Source: Antedon mediterranea (Eukaryota; Echinodermata; Crinoidea; Comatulida; Antedonidae). From it: a stretch of 64,000 nucleotides of DNA. Position 1 is the first letter of the stretch, and each line of letters begins with the position of its first letter. The position numbers and the translations under genes are program-made. The notes under the pieces were generated by a model. It was not told the origin of the DNA. It searched no databases and saw nothing but the letters and a program-made list of their open reading frames with translations. Shown in pieces: positions 1 through 12,900 of the stretch. The DNA lies in contig NC_092671.1 in the NCBI RefSeq assembly GCF_964355755.1, forward strand, positions 8,939,001 through 9,003,000, written 5' to 3'.

Positions 1-334
1 GTTTTCATGCTAAATATTTTCGGTATCATAGGTAAATTCCATGATACAACATCACATGTGTTCCACATGTGACACTAAACTAACCCTTTGTATAACCTTC
101 CATGGTACAGGGATCACATAGATACACAAGAGAGTTTGTATTATATTATGGAATTTGCCTGGTAGTGGACAACTATTGGGATGTGGAGATACAGCACTGA
201 GATTCGGTTGCATAAAATAACCACTGGAAACTTTCTATCAAAAGTCCCTATTGTGACTGAAAAATATTTGTATGAGAAGGAAAAAAATTAAAAATATTAC
301 CTTAATTAATTTAATCAATTATATTTTGTTCTAG

Positions 335-3300
335 ACCTACCCTCTGCATGTCAGCATAGATACAAACCAAGTGGACTTTGGCTGCTGCACCAAATTGAAC
401 CACATAGGATTCAAGACTCTAAATGTGACAAATAACACTAAAGGAAAAGTGACTATTATGTGGATGGGTAGTCCAGATAACACCTTCTCTGTGTCACCCG
501 TGACGTGTGACATCCCACCACTTAAAATGACCTCTTTCAGAGTCACCTTCAAACCAGTAAATATTTTTATTTATATTTTATATATATGAATGAAATAGTA
601 ACAGTAATGCAATATAAGGAATAAATATACAGTAGTAACTTTAGATGAATTTTAGTTTACTCAACAATCCTTTTCATTTATTTGAATAGTTGAATATCAA
701 TATTACAGGCATAGAGAAACTCTAAATTACCCAGTGATGTAGCCTACTCAAAATTATTTAATCTAACAAAATATTTTGAACGTCATATGCAGACCTTTTA
801 CCATTAGACCACTGGGCCTACATAATATGGTTCAGATTCAATTGAATAGTGACTCTTTTAACATTCTCAGAATGCTCAATTTTACACAATGCAACAAATA
901 TCTCATCTTGTTGTACTATGGTAATATTCTAGGTTTAAATATTAATACATAAGTGAAATTAATACAATTATTTCTCTTCTTCTTCTCTCTGTAGAATTCT
1001 CCTAATCAATTTTATGGGTCAGAACTAGAAGGATATGCCTTTTATAAGGTGAGTTGTAAAGTTTAAACATTCCTGTTTTCAATATTCTGTCTTGTTATTT
1101 AATCATATACAGCCTCTCCATTTGACATAAGTAAAATTTATTTAATTAATTCTTATAGAGTATGCGTGACTATCGCTTGGTACAAGATGAAACATTCTGC
1201 CCCCCATGGTGCATGACGGTTAATGCAATTGGACAAACATTTCAGCATGGACAGCAAACATTCATGCCACGCCTCATCTTTGATAAAAAGGAATTGGTAA
1301 TACACTTGTATTTAAATTGTTTTGTTGATTTCTGTTTGTCTCCCTCAAGCTCTAATAATATGTAGTAGCTTACATTGAACTCCCTACAATTAATTACCAG
1401 TAACATTGTGTATCTGTTTTTCAGGTTTTCCCTGCTGTTGATGTTAATGGATCTGTTTACAAAACAGTTCTTATGACAAACTCTGGAACAACACCAATAC
1501 GCTACGAGTTTGACAGTGATCCATCTGGGTAAATTGAAGTATTAGTAATTATAACAAACATGCCTGTGTCTTACCATTTGATTGGTTAATTTCATATTAT
1601 GTGCCGTTGAAAATTAGTTCTACTGAATGGTAAAAGATCTATTCAATTGTTCTATTTAATGTTCTATTTCACAGCAGCTTTTTTAGAAATTGTTAAAATG
1701 TTGTGCAATTCAATGTTTGTGACTGTTGACTGTTTCAAAACAAACCTGTAGTGTGAGTGAGTGGCCGAGCGGTTAAGACAGTGGAACCGTAATCACGTAG
1801 CCATAACATCGGCAGGGGTTCGAGGCTCACTCACTCCATGGTTCTGGTGGTAGAACGAGTCTTCTCGGATAAGGACTATAAACCGTAGGTCCAGTGTACA
1901 CAACTTGCTTGTGTGCACTTTAAAGAACCTAGTACATCTTTCGAGACGAGTAGGGGGTTACCCCGGTGTATTAGTACATCACAGCCACTGATCACCAACT
2001 GGGCCCTCTGGGAGATCAGTCTTTGACTGAAGAGGTCACCCAGTATAAAGATAAAACAAACAAACAATAGTGTAAATCATATATAACTAACAGCCAAAAT
2101 CGGAGTGTTTTAATATTGTCTTTATGTTGATATAAATTTTGCAGTACACCATTTTTATTAATTATGAAAAGAACTGTTGAAATTTTGTATCGCAAACTTT
2201 ATATCAACATATTTATTTTGCCATGACAATATTTTCCCTATTCAACTCTAAATATAATAGAATAAAATAAACATTCCTTATTTGTATATTAGTGATATTA
2301 ATTCATAAAAAAATATTCACACTTATAATATAAATACAATTTTGATTCTGTTCTTCATTTAAAAAAAGAAAATGTAAACAGTACAAGGAATTTGTTCTTA
2401 TGTTGTTAATGTTATTAATTATTATATTATTAATAATTTTTCTTCCAAAGGTCATTTATCGTGAAACCAAGTAAGGGTTTGTTACGGGGTAAACATCAGT
2501 TGTTTGTGGTTCGTATGAATCCAAAAGAGTCTAAAATATTAAAGCATACGTTTAATTGTTCCATCAATGACGATTCAAAACATACTAAGCATCTTCCAGT
2601 TAGCGGATCTTCAGAGCTGCCTAAAATTTTGCTTGATAACCAAGTAAGTTTAACAAAAAAGTGCCATGTGCCTAAATATGGTAGTGATATGCCCAAATAT
2701 GGTAGTGATATAACATCATCATGTCCATATATGGGCACATCACATTTTTTGTTACACAAAGTTTGATAGTGTAGGCTGAGCTTTAGAACTGATAATTTAT
2801 AGCATTATGATAATTATTATGATCTCTTTATAGGGCACACTTTTCTTCAAACCAACATGTATTGGGACGTCATCAAGAAGAATGTACAACGTTAGAAATA
2901 TTTCCCGGATACCCCTACAGTTTGAATGGAAGATTCCTCCTGACGACACAAGCTTTGTGTCTGTGTTTCCAACACATGGCACCATTATGCCCAATGAAAT
3001 TCAGGTACGTATTGTTTTCAGTTTTTAAACTACGCCAGTAGGGCAAAAGGCACACCACAATAAAGACTACCGGACACGTAGAACTCAAGTAGAATAAGAT
3101 CTTTATTCGTCAAAACCAAATATCACAACAATAACATAACAACAAGCGGCCATGGTATGTGAGTCAACCCTGATAGGGGCCGCTAGACTGGCGCTATTTA
3201 AACTCATGAAATACCATTGTACTGTGTATTACTATATTACAACACAATGAAAGTTAATTTTTTTATTTAGGAAACTTTACCTTTAGAATAGTGGCACTCT

Positions 3301-3974
3301 GTGGTGCACTAAAAAAATAATAATCAACAATATAAACATTAAAAATATGTACAAAAAAAATGTATCTCCATTTGATTAGTTGCTTCATTTAATATTTATC
3401 TATTTAATTGAGAAACAGTCATTATTTGTATTATATTGACCACAAGTATTGGTTCCTTATAGACACATGAATGGACGTTCACTCCAAAGCAACATCAAAA
3501 ATATGTGTTGAAGCCGTACATGTTGGTAACAGATAGCAAGCACAGTGGGTAAGTGTAGTGTTTTATACGCTGAGACTGAAAAATTATCTATTTTGTAACT
3601 TTAACCAAAAGTCAAAATATGTTGACCTTTTCAATAACAGGCTCCTACTAAATAACCTTTCCACTCCATGTGCAATTCTGACAAAATTGATGATTCAAAA
3701 GGGTTTATTTTCCGTCTACACTATTAAACTTTATGTGACAAAAAAATGATGATGTTTGGGCATATTGCTACCATATTTCGGCACAATTTTTTGTCAAATA
3801 AATTTTGATAGTGTAGACAGAGCTTAAGTCTTAACAACTCATAACGTGTAATAATTAATTATTAGTTGTTAAATAAAATTATAAGTTTGTTTCATTTTGT
3901 CTTGTAGGGATCGGAAGAAAATTAAAAAGTTCAGCTTAAGAGTGATAGGAGAAGGTTCAGCCGGAGAAATTAAG
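335..3974 (+). CDS. CFAP65: CFAP65 exon block 1: ASH/MSP domains, eight exons
   Basis: Exons at 335-556, 995-1048, 1159-1296, 1425-1528, 2451-2643, 2834-3004, 3463-3548 and 3908-3974. Phases are continuous; the 1528/2451 and 3548/3908 junctions split a Gly codon. The first two exons hold one ASH-like domain (VDFGCCTKLNHIGFKTLNVT and on to GYAFYK). A second spans exons 3-5 (from RLIFDKKELVFPAVDVNG through the NPKES segment). A third spans exons 6-7 (PLQFEWKIPP through HEWTFTPKQH). The 5' splice site of exon 2451-2643 abuts a MITE copy that begins within about ten bases of the donor. Confidence 0.82.
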
Positions 3975-6900
3975 GTAATAAATTTAAGACAGAAAAAGTA
4001 AAGATGTTGATAATGATGCTGCATAATAGTGATAAAAAGAATAACGGCAAGGAAGGTGAAGATATAGAAATAATGATAAATAATAATAATACTAATGACA
4101 AATTGTTAAGACGATTTTTTGGTCGAAACAATCAAATTATTTTTGTAATGATTATAAAGTAGAACCCTGAATAGGGATTACCTGTGATATTAAAATCTAT
4201 ATTCCGCCTCTTTAGTTTCACAGGAAAATGTTCTCTTAATAGCTTTGTCTTCCGAATAGGACACGGCTTGGGATGACAGACAAACTTACATTGACATTAA
4301 AGTAAATGATAAATACCTTTTTCAGTTATAATTTATTTAAAATTATCTCTTTCATTAGGCTGAAAAAGAACATATTAATTTGTCCGACATTGTAGTAGGC
4401 ACTGCCGTCACCACTGGCATGACACTTGTAAATTTAGGTGATTGTGGGCTACATTACAGACTTCTAGTTGAGCAGAATCTTGATGGTTCAAACTGGGATG
4501 AAACCATGGCTGATGACCAACCAGGTATGATCTGATGGACATTTCTTTTGGGGTGGCCATGTACTTGTAGCCTCAAACATATTCTTAATAATGTTTTCAC
4601 TTGGTATAGTTTATTATGTGTGGCCTGTTTCTAGTAAAGCCAAATACAGTAATAATAATAATAGTTCATTCTTATATAACGCTCTACAAGCAAGCTTCTC
4701 TAAGCGCTGAACATTATTACCCCAGTCATTTTTAGGATCAAACACGTATGGAAACATACTCCCATAATGCAGCTAGTAATCTCTTCTTAATTTAAGCCTG
4801 TTTTGTTGTAGTGTGTTTTATAATTGTTTAGCATTTCTGTTTTAATTTGATCTACTTTAACTTTAAATCTATTTATCCATTAATATACATTGATATACTT
4901 TTTTCTTTTTCTCCTTTCAATGTATAATTTTCTTGTTTGTTCATCAGTTTGATAATTGTGATACTGGAGTTGTATTTCTTTCATACGGCCTCGTGGAAGA
5001 ACACATTTTACTGTGAATGAGCCTTCATTTTAAAATAAATATTTTATTTTTATTATTATTATATTATGTCGACCATACTCCATCTTAATTCTTCCAGCTG
5101 TAGAACTTAACATCACTCAGGACATCTTACCTGCGAGATCAGAACGCAAAATATTTGCGACAGTAAGACCTGTACGGCGAGTTGATTACACGTTCCGTGT
5201 CTACTACCAAATACTGATGCCAGATGGAATTGAGGCTGGAGTTCCAATTGAAAATGAAAAGCAGTTACTATGCGAACTGTCAACTACCGGTGTTTATCCA
5301 AGCTTAGCGATTACAGATGCCAGATGCTCTGGCAGTGCGAGTGGAGTCAGTAAAGCACGATTGTGGAGCCTACTGTCTCTGGATAAGTTAGTCTTCATTT
5401 AGATTTCATTTTTTTAAAAAGGACTTATTTCATGACGCTCATTTTGCTTTGGAAAATAAGTTGGGTTATTATCAATGTTATTCCAATATTTATATTTTAT
5501 AATAAAAAATAGAAATTTTAAACCCAAAGCAAGGCCGTAGCAAGAAGTTAATAACAGATGAGGCAAAGATCCTTTAATATAATTATTAATATAAAATATT
5601 ACAAGCTGTGTATTGGGGTGGGTAGTGACAATTTGAGATTGAGACAAATGAGATGTGATGAGTGCTTCGTCTGCCTCATGCTGGCTATGGCCCTGAAAAG
5701 GTACCCTTAACATAAGGAAGCTTCTGAGAAATTCTCAATTTTGACTCACATTTTCTTATGAAAACCTTTTATCAACTATTTTTTCATCGGCATCTCAATT
5801 TGAACAATTTCACAGATACTTTATTTATCTAACGCAAAATTTTGAATTTTTTTTTACAGTTTGAATGTTTGCCTTGACTCTGATCCCAGTCCAGAAGAAC
5901 TTATGTATTCGCGTATAACACGCCACAGTACCAGAAGACGAATACCAGTACACACAAGATCTATATTGGACTTTAACTTTGGCGCAGCTCCTTTAAGATC
6001 TGAACCATGTCTTTTACATCTGATGGTTGAGAATACTGGCACTGTGCCAACTGAATGGTAATTATGATATTGATTATGCTGTTGGGTGAACCTTCTATGG
6101 ATAATATTAATTAGGGAGGAGTTATTACAGAAGTTAATACCTTTTAATAATTGTTGTAAAAGAAAAAATATCTAGGGGAATATTTAGAGGAAGCTGAGGA
6201 GTTGTTTTTAACTACTTCTTCTTCCATTTAGAAGCAAACTTCATATTTAATAGTGCTCCACTATTACAGTTGTTGCAAAATAAAATTAAAAAATAGCTTG
6301 ATTTTGTTGAGCCAGCAAGGTCTTGCCGCCGCGGCACCTTCACTACTTAAGCTAGTTACTAAATAGATTTATAAAACCACAATGGTTTCAGTCTTTGAAT
6401 TTGAGACTTTTACAATTCAACTTATATTTTAATGTTTTCTATTTTGGAGATGAAAATTTGTATTAATTTATTTTAGGGGTTTACTGTTTCCAAGTGACTT
6501 ACAGTTGGAGCTAGAATACTGGGCAGAGACGGGAGAATTTGATTCTGATGAGCTTCACGAGGTAAACTACATTTTTATTTTATAAAATCTGTTCATATGC
6601 AGTACTATTATGGATTTATTCAAGAAGAACTCATACTTCCATATTCAACTCATATTATATTACTGTGGGAACACTTGCTGTATTATAGAATCCAATGGAA
6701 ATACATTACATGGTACATTTTACAATACAGTAGAACCACTATTTAAGATGTATTGTCTCCCTGAAAAATATTTTTTTAAATTTTTGTTGTTGAATATTCC
6801 ATTTGAATGTCACATAATAGTTATTATATTGATTTCGACCAAAAATTGGATCGAAACAAAAATTATTTACCTGAAAAAACTGGAATTTAAAGCAAAAAAT

Positions 6901-9900
6901 TTTCAAATTGGCTGCCAGCCAATGAATTTTTGGTTGAATTTAACCAGTTATTATGTTATTTTATAAGTGAAAACAATATTGTTTCCATTTTTTTTCTACG
7001 GAAGTGATTCACTTTATTAAAACTACAAAATAACCTATTCAAAGTCTGATTTAGATAATCGTAATTTTTCATGTTTTTGGGGGACAATACATCTTTAAGG
7101 GAGACATTTGGGACCGAACAAAGTGTGCTGTAGTGTTAAAACTCGCTTATTTTGTTTCATAGGAAAGTGCCCTCTCAATAGAATTTTCCCCAATAATTGT
7201 TAAAAGGTGTTATTGCCTCTGATTTTGTTTTCATCCACTTTTGTCTGTCCTCATCCTTAGAGATATCTTTTTACTTATTATTAATAAAGAAAACTGAAGA
7301 TAATAGGTTCCTTTATGTGTTAAATATTCCGCTTGACAAAACTTTTGACTTTATTTTTACAGATGAGAATAATGGACAATAAGTTATTTGATGTCCAGCC
7401 AAGAAAAGGACATCTTGATCCAGGCCAATCTGACACGATAACATTAACATACAACCATGAATTTGCAGGGACTGACCGTTTACCAGTCCTCTTCAAGGTC
7501 ATGAGAGGACGTGAAATTTTGGTAAGACTGAAACTTAAAGAAATTCTGTTGTATTTCATGCCTAGAATTACCACCCAAAATAACATTAACTTGGGAAGTA
7601 CAGTATGTTTACACATGGAGTAGGTACCAAAAGTTGGCGACTGAAAGGTTCTGTGCTGACTAGGTTGAAACGACCCTAGGCCGTCCAGGACCTTTCTGTC
7701 ACCCACTTTTGGTACCTACTCCATGTGTAAACCTGCAAACACTATAAAATGTGTTGGAGTTTGTCATAATTGAAAAATCTTGCCAGTAGTAACCTCACAT
7801 GTATGCAGCATATTGTCTAATGTTCAATCGTTAGCTTTCTATATGAATAACTTTCTTTGTTCTTTCATCAGTTAAACTTCATTGGTGTTACTGTGGATCA
7901 CTGTAAACCATATGTACATTTTCCTGGCAACAAGCACATGTTCTCACCAGTGCCTGTGGGTGGAGTAAACAACCCCAAACAAGTTTATGAATTGTACAAT
8001 GGTGGCGCTGTTGAAGTTACGTACCAGCTTGATTTGACAGCTCTAGATTATGTTCAAACAGTAAGTTTTTAATATACAAGTATCTTTCTCATGTTTTAAA
8101 TATAGCGTTAGTTATGCATTATATATCTAGATGGTGATTTTAAGAGTGAATTAAACTCACTGCAGAGCCGCTCTCACATGTTACATGAGGTGAGCAGACA
8201 AACATCTCATCTAAAGGAGAGTAAAACTCTTTTTTACAGTGTTTATTGTTATTGCAACAATATCATAAGTAAAACAACCAAGATGTTAACAAGCCATTAA
8301 AAGAATGTGCTTTGTCCAGTATCTTCTTAAGCTCTGTCTACACTATCAAACTTTATGTGACAAAAAAATGTGACGTGTTTATATATATGGACATGATGAT
8401 GTCATATCACTACCATATTTGGGCAGATCACACTTTTTTTGACAAACTAGTTTGATAGTCTAGACAGAGCTTGAAGTATGAAATGTATGGAAAGTAAATG
8501 CTCTTATCGTTCTATTTTTAGGAAAACTTTAACCACAAAGTATTTGAATGCCTGAACCCTACTGGTTGGGTACAACCTGGACAAACTGCCAATGTCCAGT
8601 GGATCTTCTCACCACTTGAGGCAAAAACATACATGGTAAGATTAGATATGACTTTTAATCATGTTCTACTCTACTAAAAACAGTGATTACTTCACTACCA
8701 ATGAAAGTCATGACAGAAAAGAATTCTCACAATTAAATAAAAAATATCATTTTGAGGAGAGTGCACATGAGCCATGTCTGTTTTAAAAGTAATTTTACCT
8801 CAAACACAGGTTGATGTTCCTATCCACATAACCGGAGGAGACACAGCATTGATAACATTCACAGGAGTTGGGTATGATGCACGTGTGATGGGAGACACCA
8901 TGCGTCTATCAGACCAAACCCAACTGACAGGTGTTCCGCCAATTCAGAGTGTTCCAATTCCGGGCCAGGTAAGATTTTCCATTTAATACATTTCATTTAC
9001 TAGTGACAAAATAAAACCTAATGCTCTGTCTGAGCCTCATCCTGCACACTAACAAACTCTGCATTGCATTTATCTACAACGAATGGAGTAGTGGACAGAA
9101 AACAACAAATTTGAATGTAATATGTAAACAAGGAAGGAGGTGGGTAGAGAACAACAAATCTTAAGCTCTGTCTACACTATCAAACTTTATGTGACAAGAA
9201 AATGTGATGTGCCCATATATGGACACAATGATGTCATATCACTACCATATTTGGGTACATCACACTTTTTTTGGTCAAAGTAGTTTGATAGTGTAGACAG
9301 AGCTTAAGAAGTGTTTATCATTTCTTTTTATTGCAATTTTTTTCCAGCTGTTGTACCTTAGTGAGGAGCGTATTTCTCTTGGAAACTTAGCCCTCTTTAG
9401 CCAAGCACGAAAACCAGTATATCTGACAAATAGGTCACAGGAGCATTCAGTGACCTTTGAATGGTATGTGACCAGTAAAGCGCATAGTCAGGTCAGTATT
9501 TTCTTCAATATGTATTTTATACAGTTTTAAGCCTTAACCTTTTATTGCAACCCAACACCAACGTGGAAATGACCTTTGGCCATTTTTAGCTTTATGTCAT
9601 CAAATTTTATTTGCCAGTTATTACATTTTAAAAATCAAACTATATCAAATCAAATTATATAATGTATAACCTTTAACCTCTTGCAGATGATTGACATCCA
9701 ACCAGTGAGTGGTAGACTTGCACCAGGTCAGAGCACTGTCTGTAAAGTGAACTTTATTGCAAAAGAGGAGCCTTGTTTCTATGATTTGGACTTGGTGTGT
9801 GAGGTAGGATTCTATGTTGCTGAATACGAGCTCTGAATCAGTAGAACACTTACTTCGGGACACCCCCAATCTGGGAACACCTATTCATGTGAAAGAACGA

Positions 9901-12900
9901 ACAAAAATATGTTATGCTATGACCAACCTCTATTTAAACGCACACTTTCCCATGAAATAAATAAGTGACAATATATTTTTAACTCTACAGGCAACACCTA
10001 TTCAGAGGTTAACTCTAATATGTGGACACTTTGGTGGGTCCTGAAGTTATCCTCGTAATTGGAGTTCTGTTGTATTTTTATTTGGGAATTTTCAAAACCC
10101 ATTTTTGTTATTGTAGAGAAAACCGCATATTTTATAATGTCAACTTTAACTCAAATAACATTTCAATTTGCTGATCTTTTTTGTTTCATTGTTATTTTTG
10201 TATCAAAGACTATTATTTCTGTTTAGATTTAGTAATTGATTTAATTTGTCAAATTAATAAGTATTTTATATTTTTGCAGGTTACTGATATGACTGTTATG
10301 GATAACTATTTAGAAGAGCTGAATAAGTGGGAAACGGAACTACATCGACAAAAATATGAATTCTCAATAACAGAAAAAGACTTTAATGGGGTCCGTACCA
10401 TGTTTATTTGTTAAATGTTATGCTATTTCTGTTTATTTAAAATAGTTGGTTCTTTAGCCCATTACTAATTTCTCAAATTTAATTAATGTCTTTATAGATG
10501 GAAACATGTTCACATTAAAAACATACACACAGAATACGCTACATATAATACTATCGTCTAAAACGTTTTGTTAGTGGAGTTCTTGGTATTTAAAGCCTTG
10601 ATTGTTGGATCTTACACATCGTAACCTCTAAGTGATAACTCCACTATAAATTGACTTGCCCTGTAAAATAAATATATTTTTATTTCATCAATAACATTTT
10701 AACATTAACAATTTATTGTATTTATGTATAAAACCTTAGTTATTCATATGACATGTACATACAGTAGGTCAATTTAGATGGTAATTTAATAATAATACCA
10801 TTATTCATGTGCACTTTTGTATTATCTTGGAATAATATCATTTTGGAATAATTAATGATAATTATGAATTATTCTGATTTTGGCAATCGATGTAGGCTAC
10901 ATAACTTACTTGAAACTTAAAACTTATTGTGTGTGGGTATATATTACATAATTACCCACATTACACATAATTTGACCCACAGTCAGTTATACTTCAAAGC
11001 CCAGAATGGTATTAAAGTCCTTATTTGACCAATACTTGTTCAATTTTCCTTCAAAAACGTTTACAGATGTTGCGTTTAGTCATATGGCAATGCGTTCCAG
11101 TGATTTAAAAAAATTAACATCAATTTATCTGATTTAAAAGACCCAGTTAAGTTTTATTTTACTTTTTTATTTAATTTTTATGGTAACAAGGATGTGCTGT
11201 AGTAAGTTTTTAAACAAAAGCTTTAAAGTTATGTTCTTACATTACCGTTGCAATAACATTTTATTTTACTAGGACAATTTATTTGTTACAATTTCTATAT
11301 ATAGTTTTTTACATCTACTTAATAATTGAATACATTTATGTTTCACCAGCATGTTCCAAACAAACGTTTGTGTGAAATAATTAAAGAAGCCCAAAGGGTT
11401 CCATCTCCCGAGTACAAGAAATACCATACACTACCTCCAATAAGAGATAGAGATACAGTTACTGACCAACACGATGCAGAAGGAGACAATGAACTGGTCA
11501 GTTCATTATGGCCAAAACCTGACCCACCGGAACCGTTCTTGCTGCATTTAGGCGTCACTACAAGGACCCATTCGATTGCCGAATTTCAGAATAACTTTCC
11601 AAATGATGTTGAGAAATGCTTTATTGATAAGTAAGTTAACATTTTTTCAGATATCTATGATTGAACATCACTTAGTGGCACATAGTAATGGCATCAGTGT
11701 ATACAGTCAACTCTCCCAATACCGGACACCTTTGGGCCGGCCAAATAAGTCTGGTTTTCCAGAAAGTCTGGTATTCGAAATGTGTTTTTAATGGTAAATA
11801 TAAATTTGGGACCTTTTGGTCCTCAAAAAAAGTCTGGTATTGGGAGAGTTTCTGGTTTTCAGAGAGTCCGGTATTGGGAGAGTTGACTGTATATATTTAA
11901 AAACAAATTAAATTGATTGATTTAGAAAATAATTATTAATATTATTCATCTCCATTCAAATGCATATAACATTTAAAAGTAATAATGAGTAGTTATTATT
12001 CAGGGTATATTAATTTCATTCAACATTTAAAAAAACAACAAATCCTGTGGGTGAAATACTACGAGATAAAAACATCAAAAGTACATTTGGCAATCAACTA
12101 TTAAATGAGTGAACTATTACTATTACTACAATTATTTTGCATTTTTATAAAGACTACTATACAGTATACAACATTTTTAAAAATGAAACTAAATGATTTC
12201 ACAAAAGATGTTTTAACATCTTTTGTGATATCATTTAGTTTCTGTATTATACTATTGTATGTTGGTCTGATCAACAAATACAACTAATTGTGTTGTTTGT
12301 TTTGAAATATGTAAAAATATTATTATTTTTCCCGATTAGCTAGACTGTATTATACTATTGTGTGTTGACCTGATCAAAAAATACAATTGTGTTTGTTTTA
12401 AAAAATGTAAAACTATTATTATTTTTCACGATTAGCTAGACTTTTCTAATATTTAAACTAGATTAGTAAATTAGCATTTCCCTGTTGACAAACGCTTAAA
12501 ATTAACATATCTTAAAATATTAACATAATCCATTGAAACAAATCTCACTAATTGCTCTAAATACAACCTGCATATGTATTTGTAAGCCACTGGTACAATA
12601 GATTGGATCATTGTATGTAAAACAACTATAATTAAATACTTAAATATTCATTTATATTCAGACTTTATTCGGGGGGGATGGAATTTTTAATAATAATAAA
12701 AAACAAAACTAAAATTTGGTTTTATCCCCTGCCTACTACAGGAGTATGAGCAAAACTTTGAATGCCAGTTCAGGACACCAGCAAGAAAATATCGAGTCAC
12801 AGTACTGCAATGAAGAAGAGGGCAACACTGTTGGTCTTGTTGTCGCTAACATTATACGGTAACAGTTAATATTTTTGTTTAAAGACTCCTGTTCATAGAA

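Noticed and set aside
3020-3240. Possible LTR fragment with AATAAAGA and GGCCGCTAGACTGGCGC words
   Set aside because: No second copy, no primer-binding site and no internal coding region in the window.
6610-6966. 118-codon + strand frame
   Set aside because: It lies within a family-C MITE and a CFAP65 intron; AT-driven composition and no motif.
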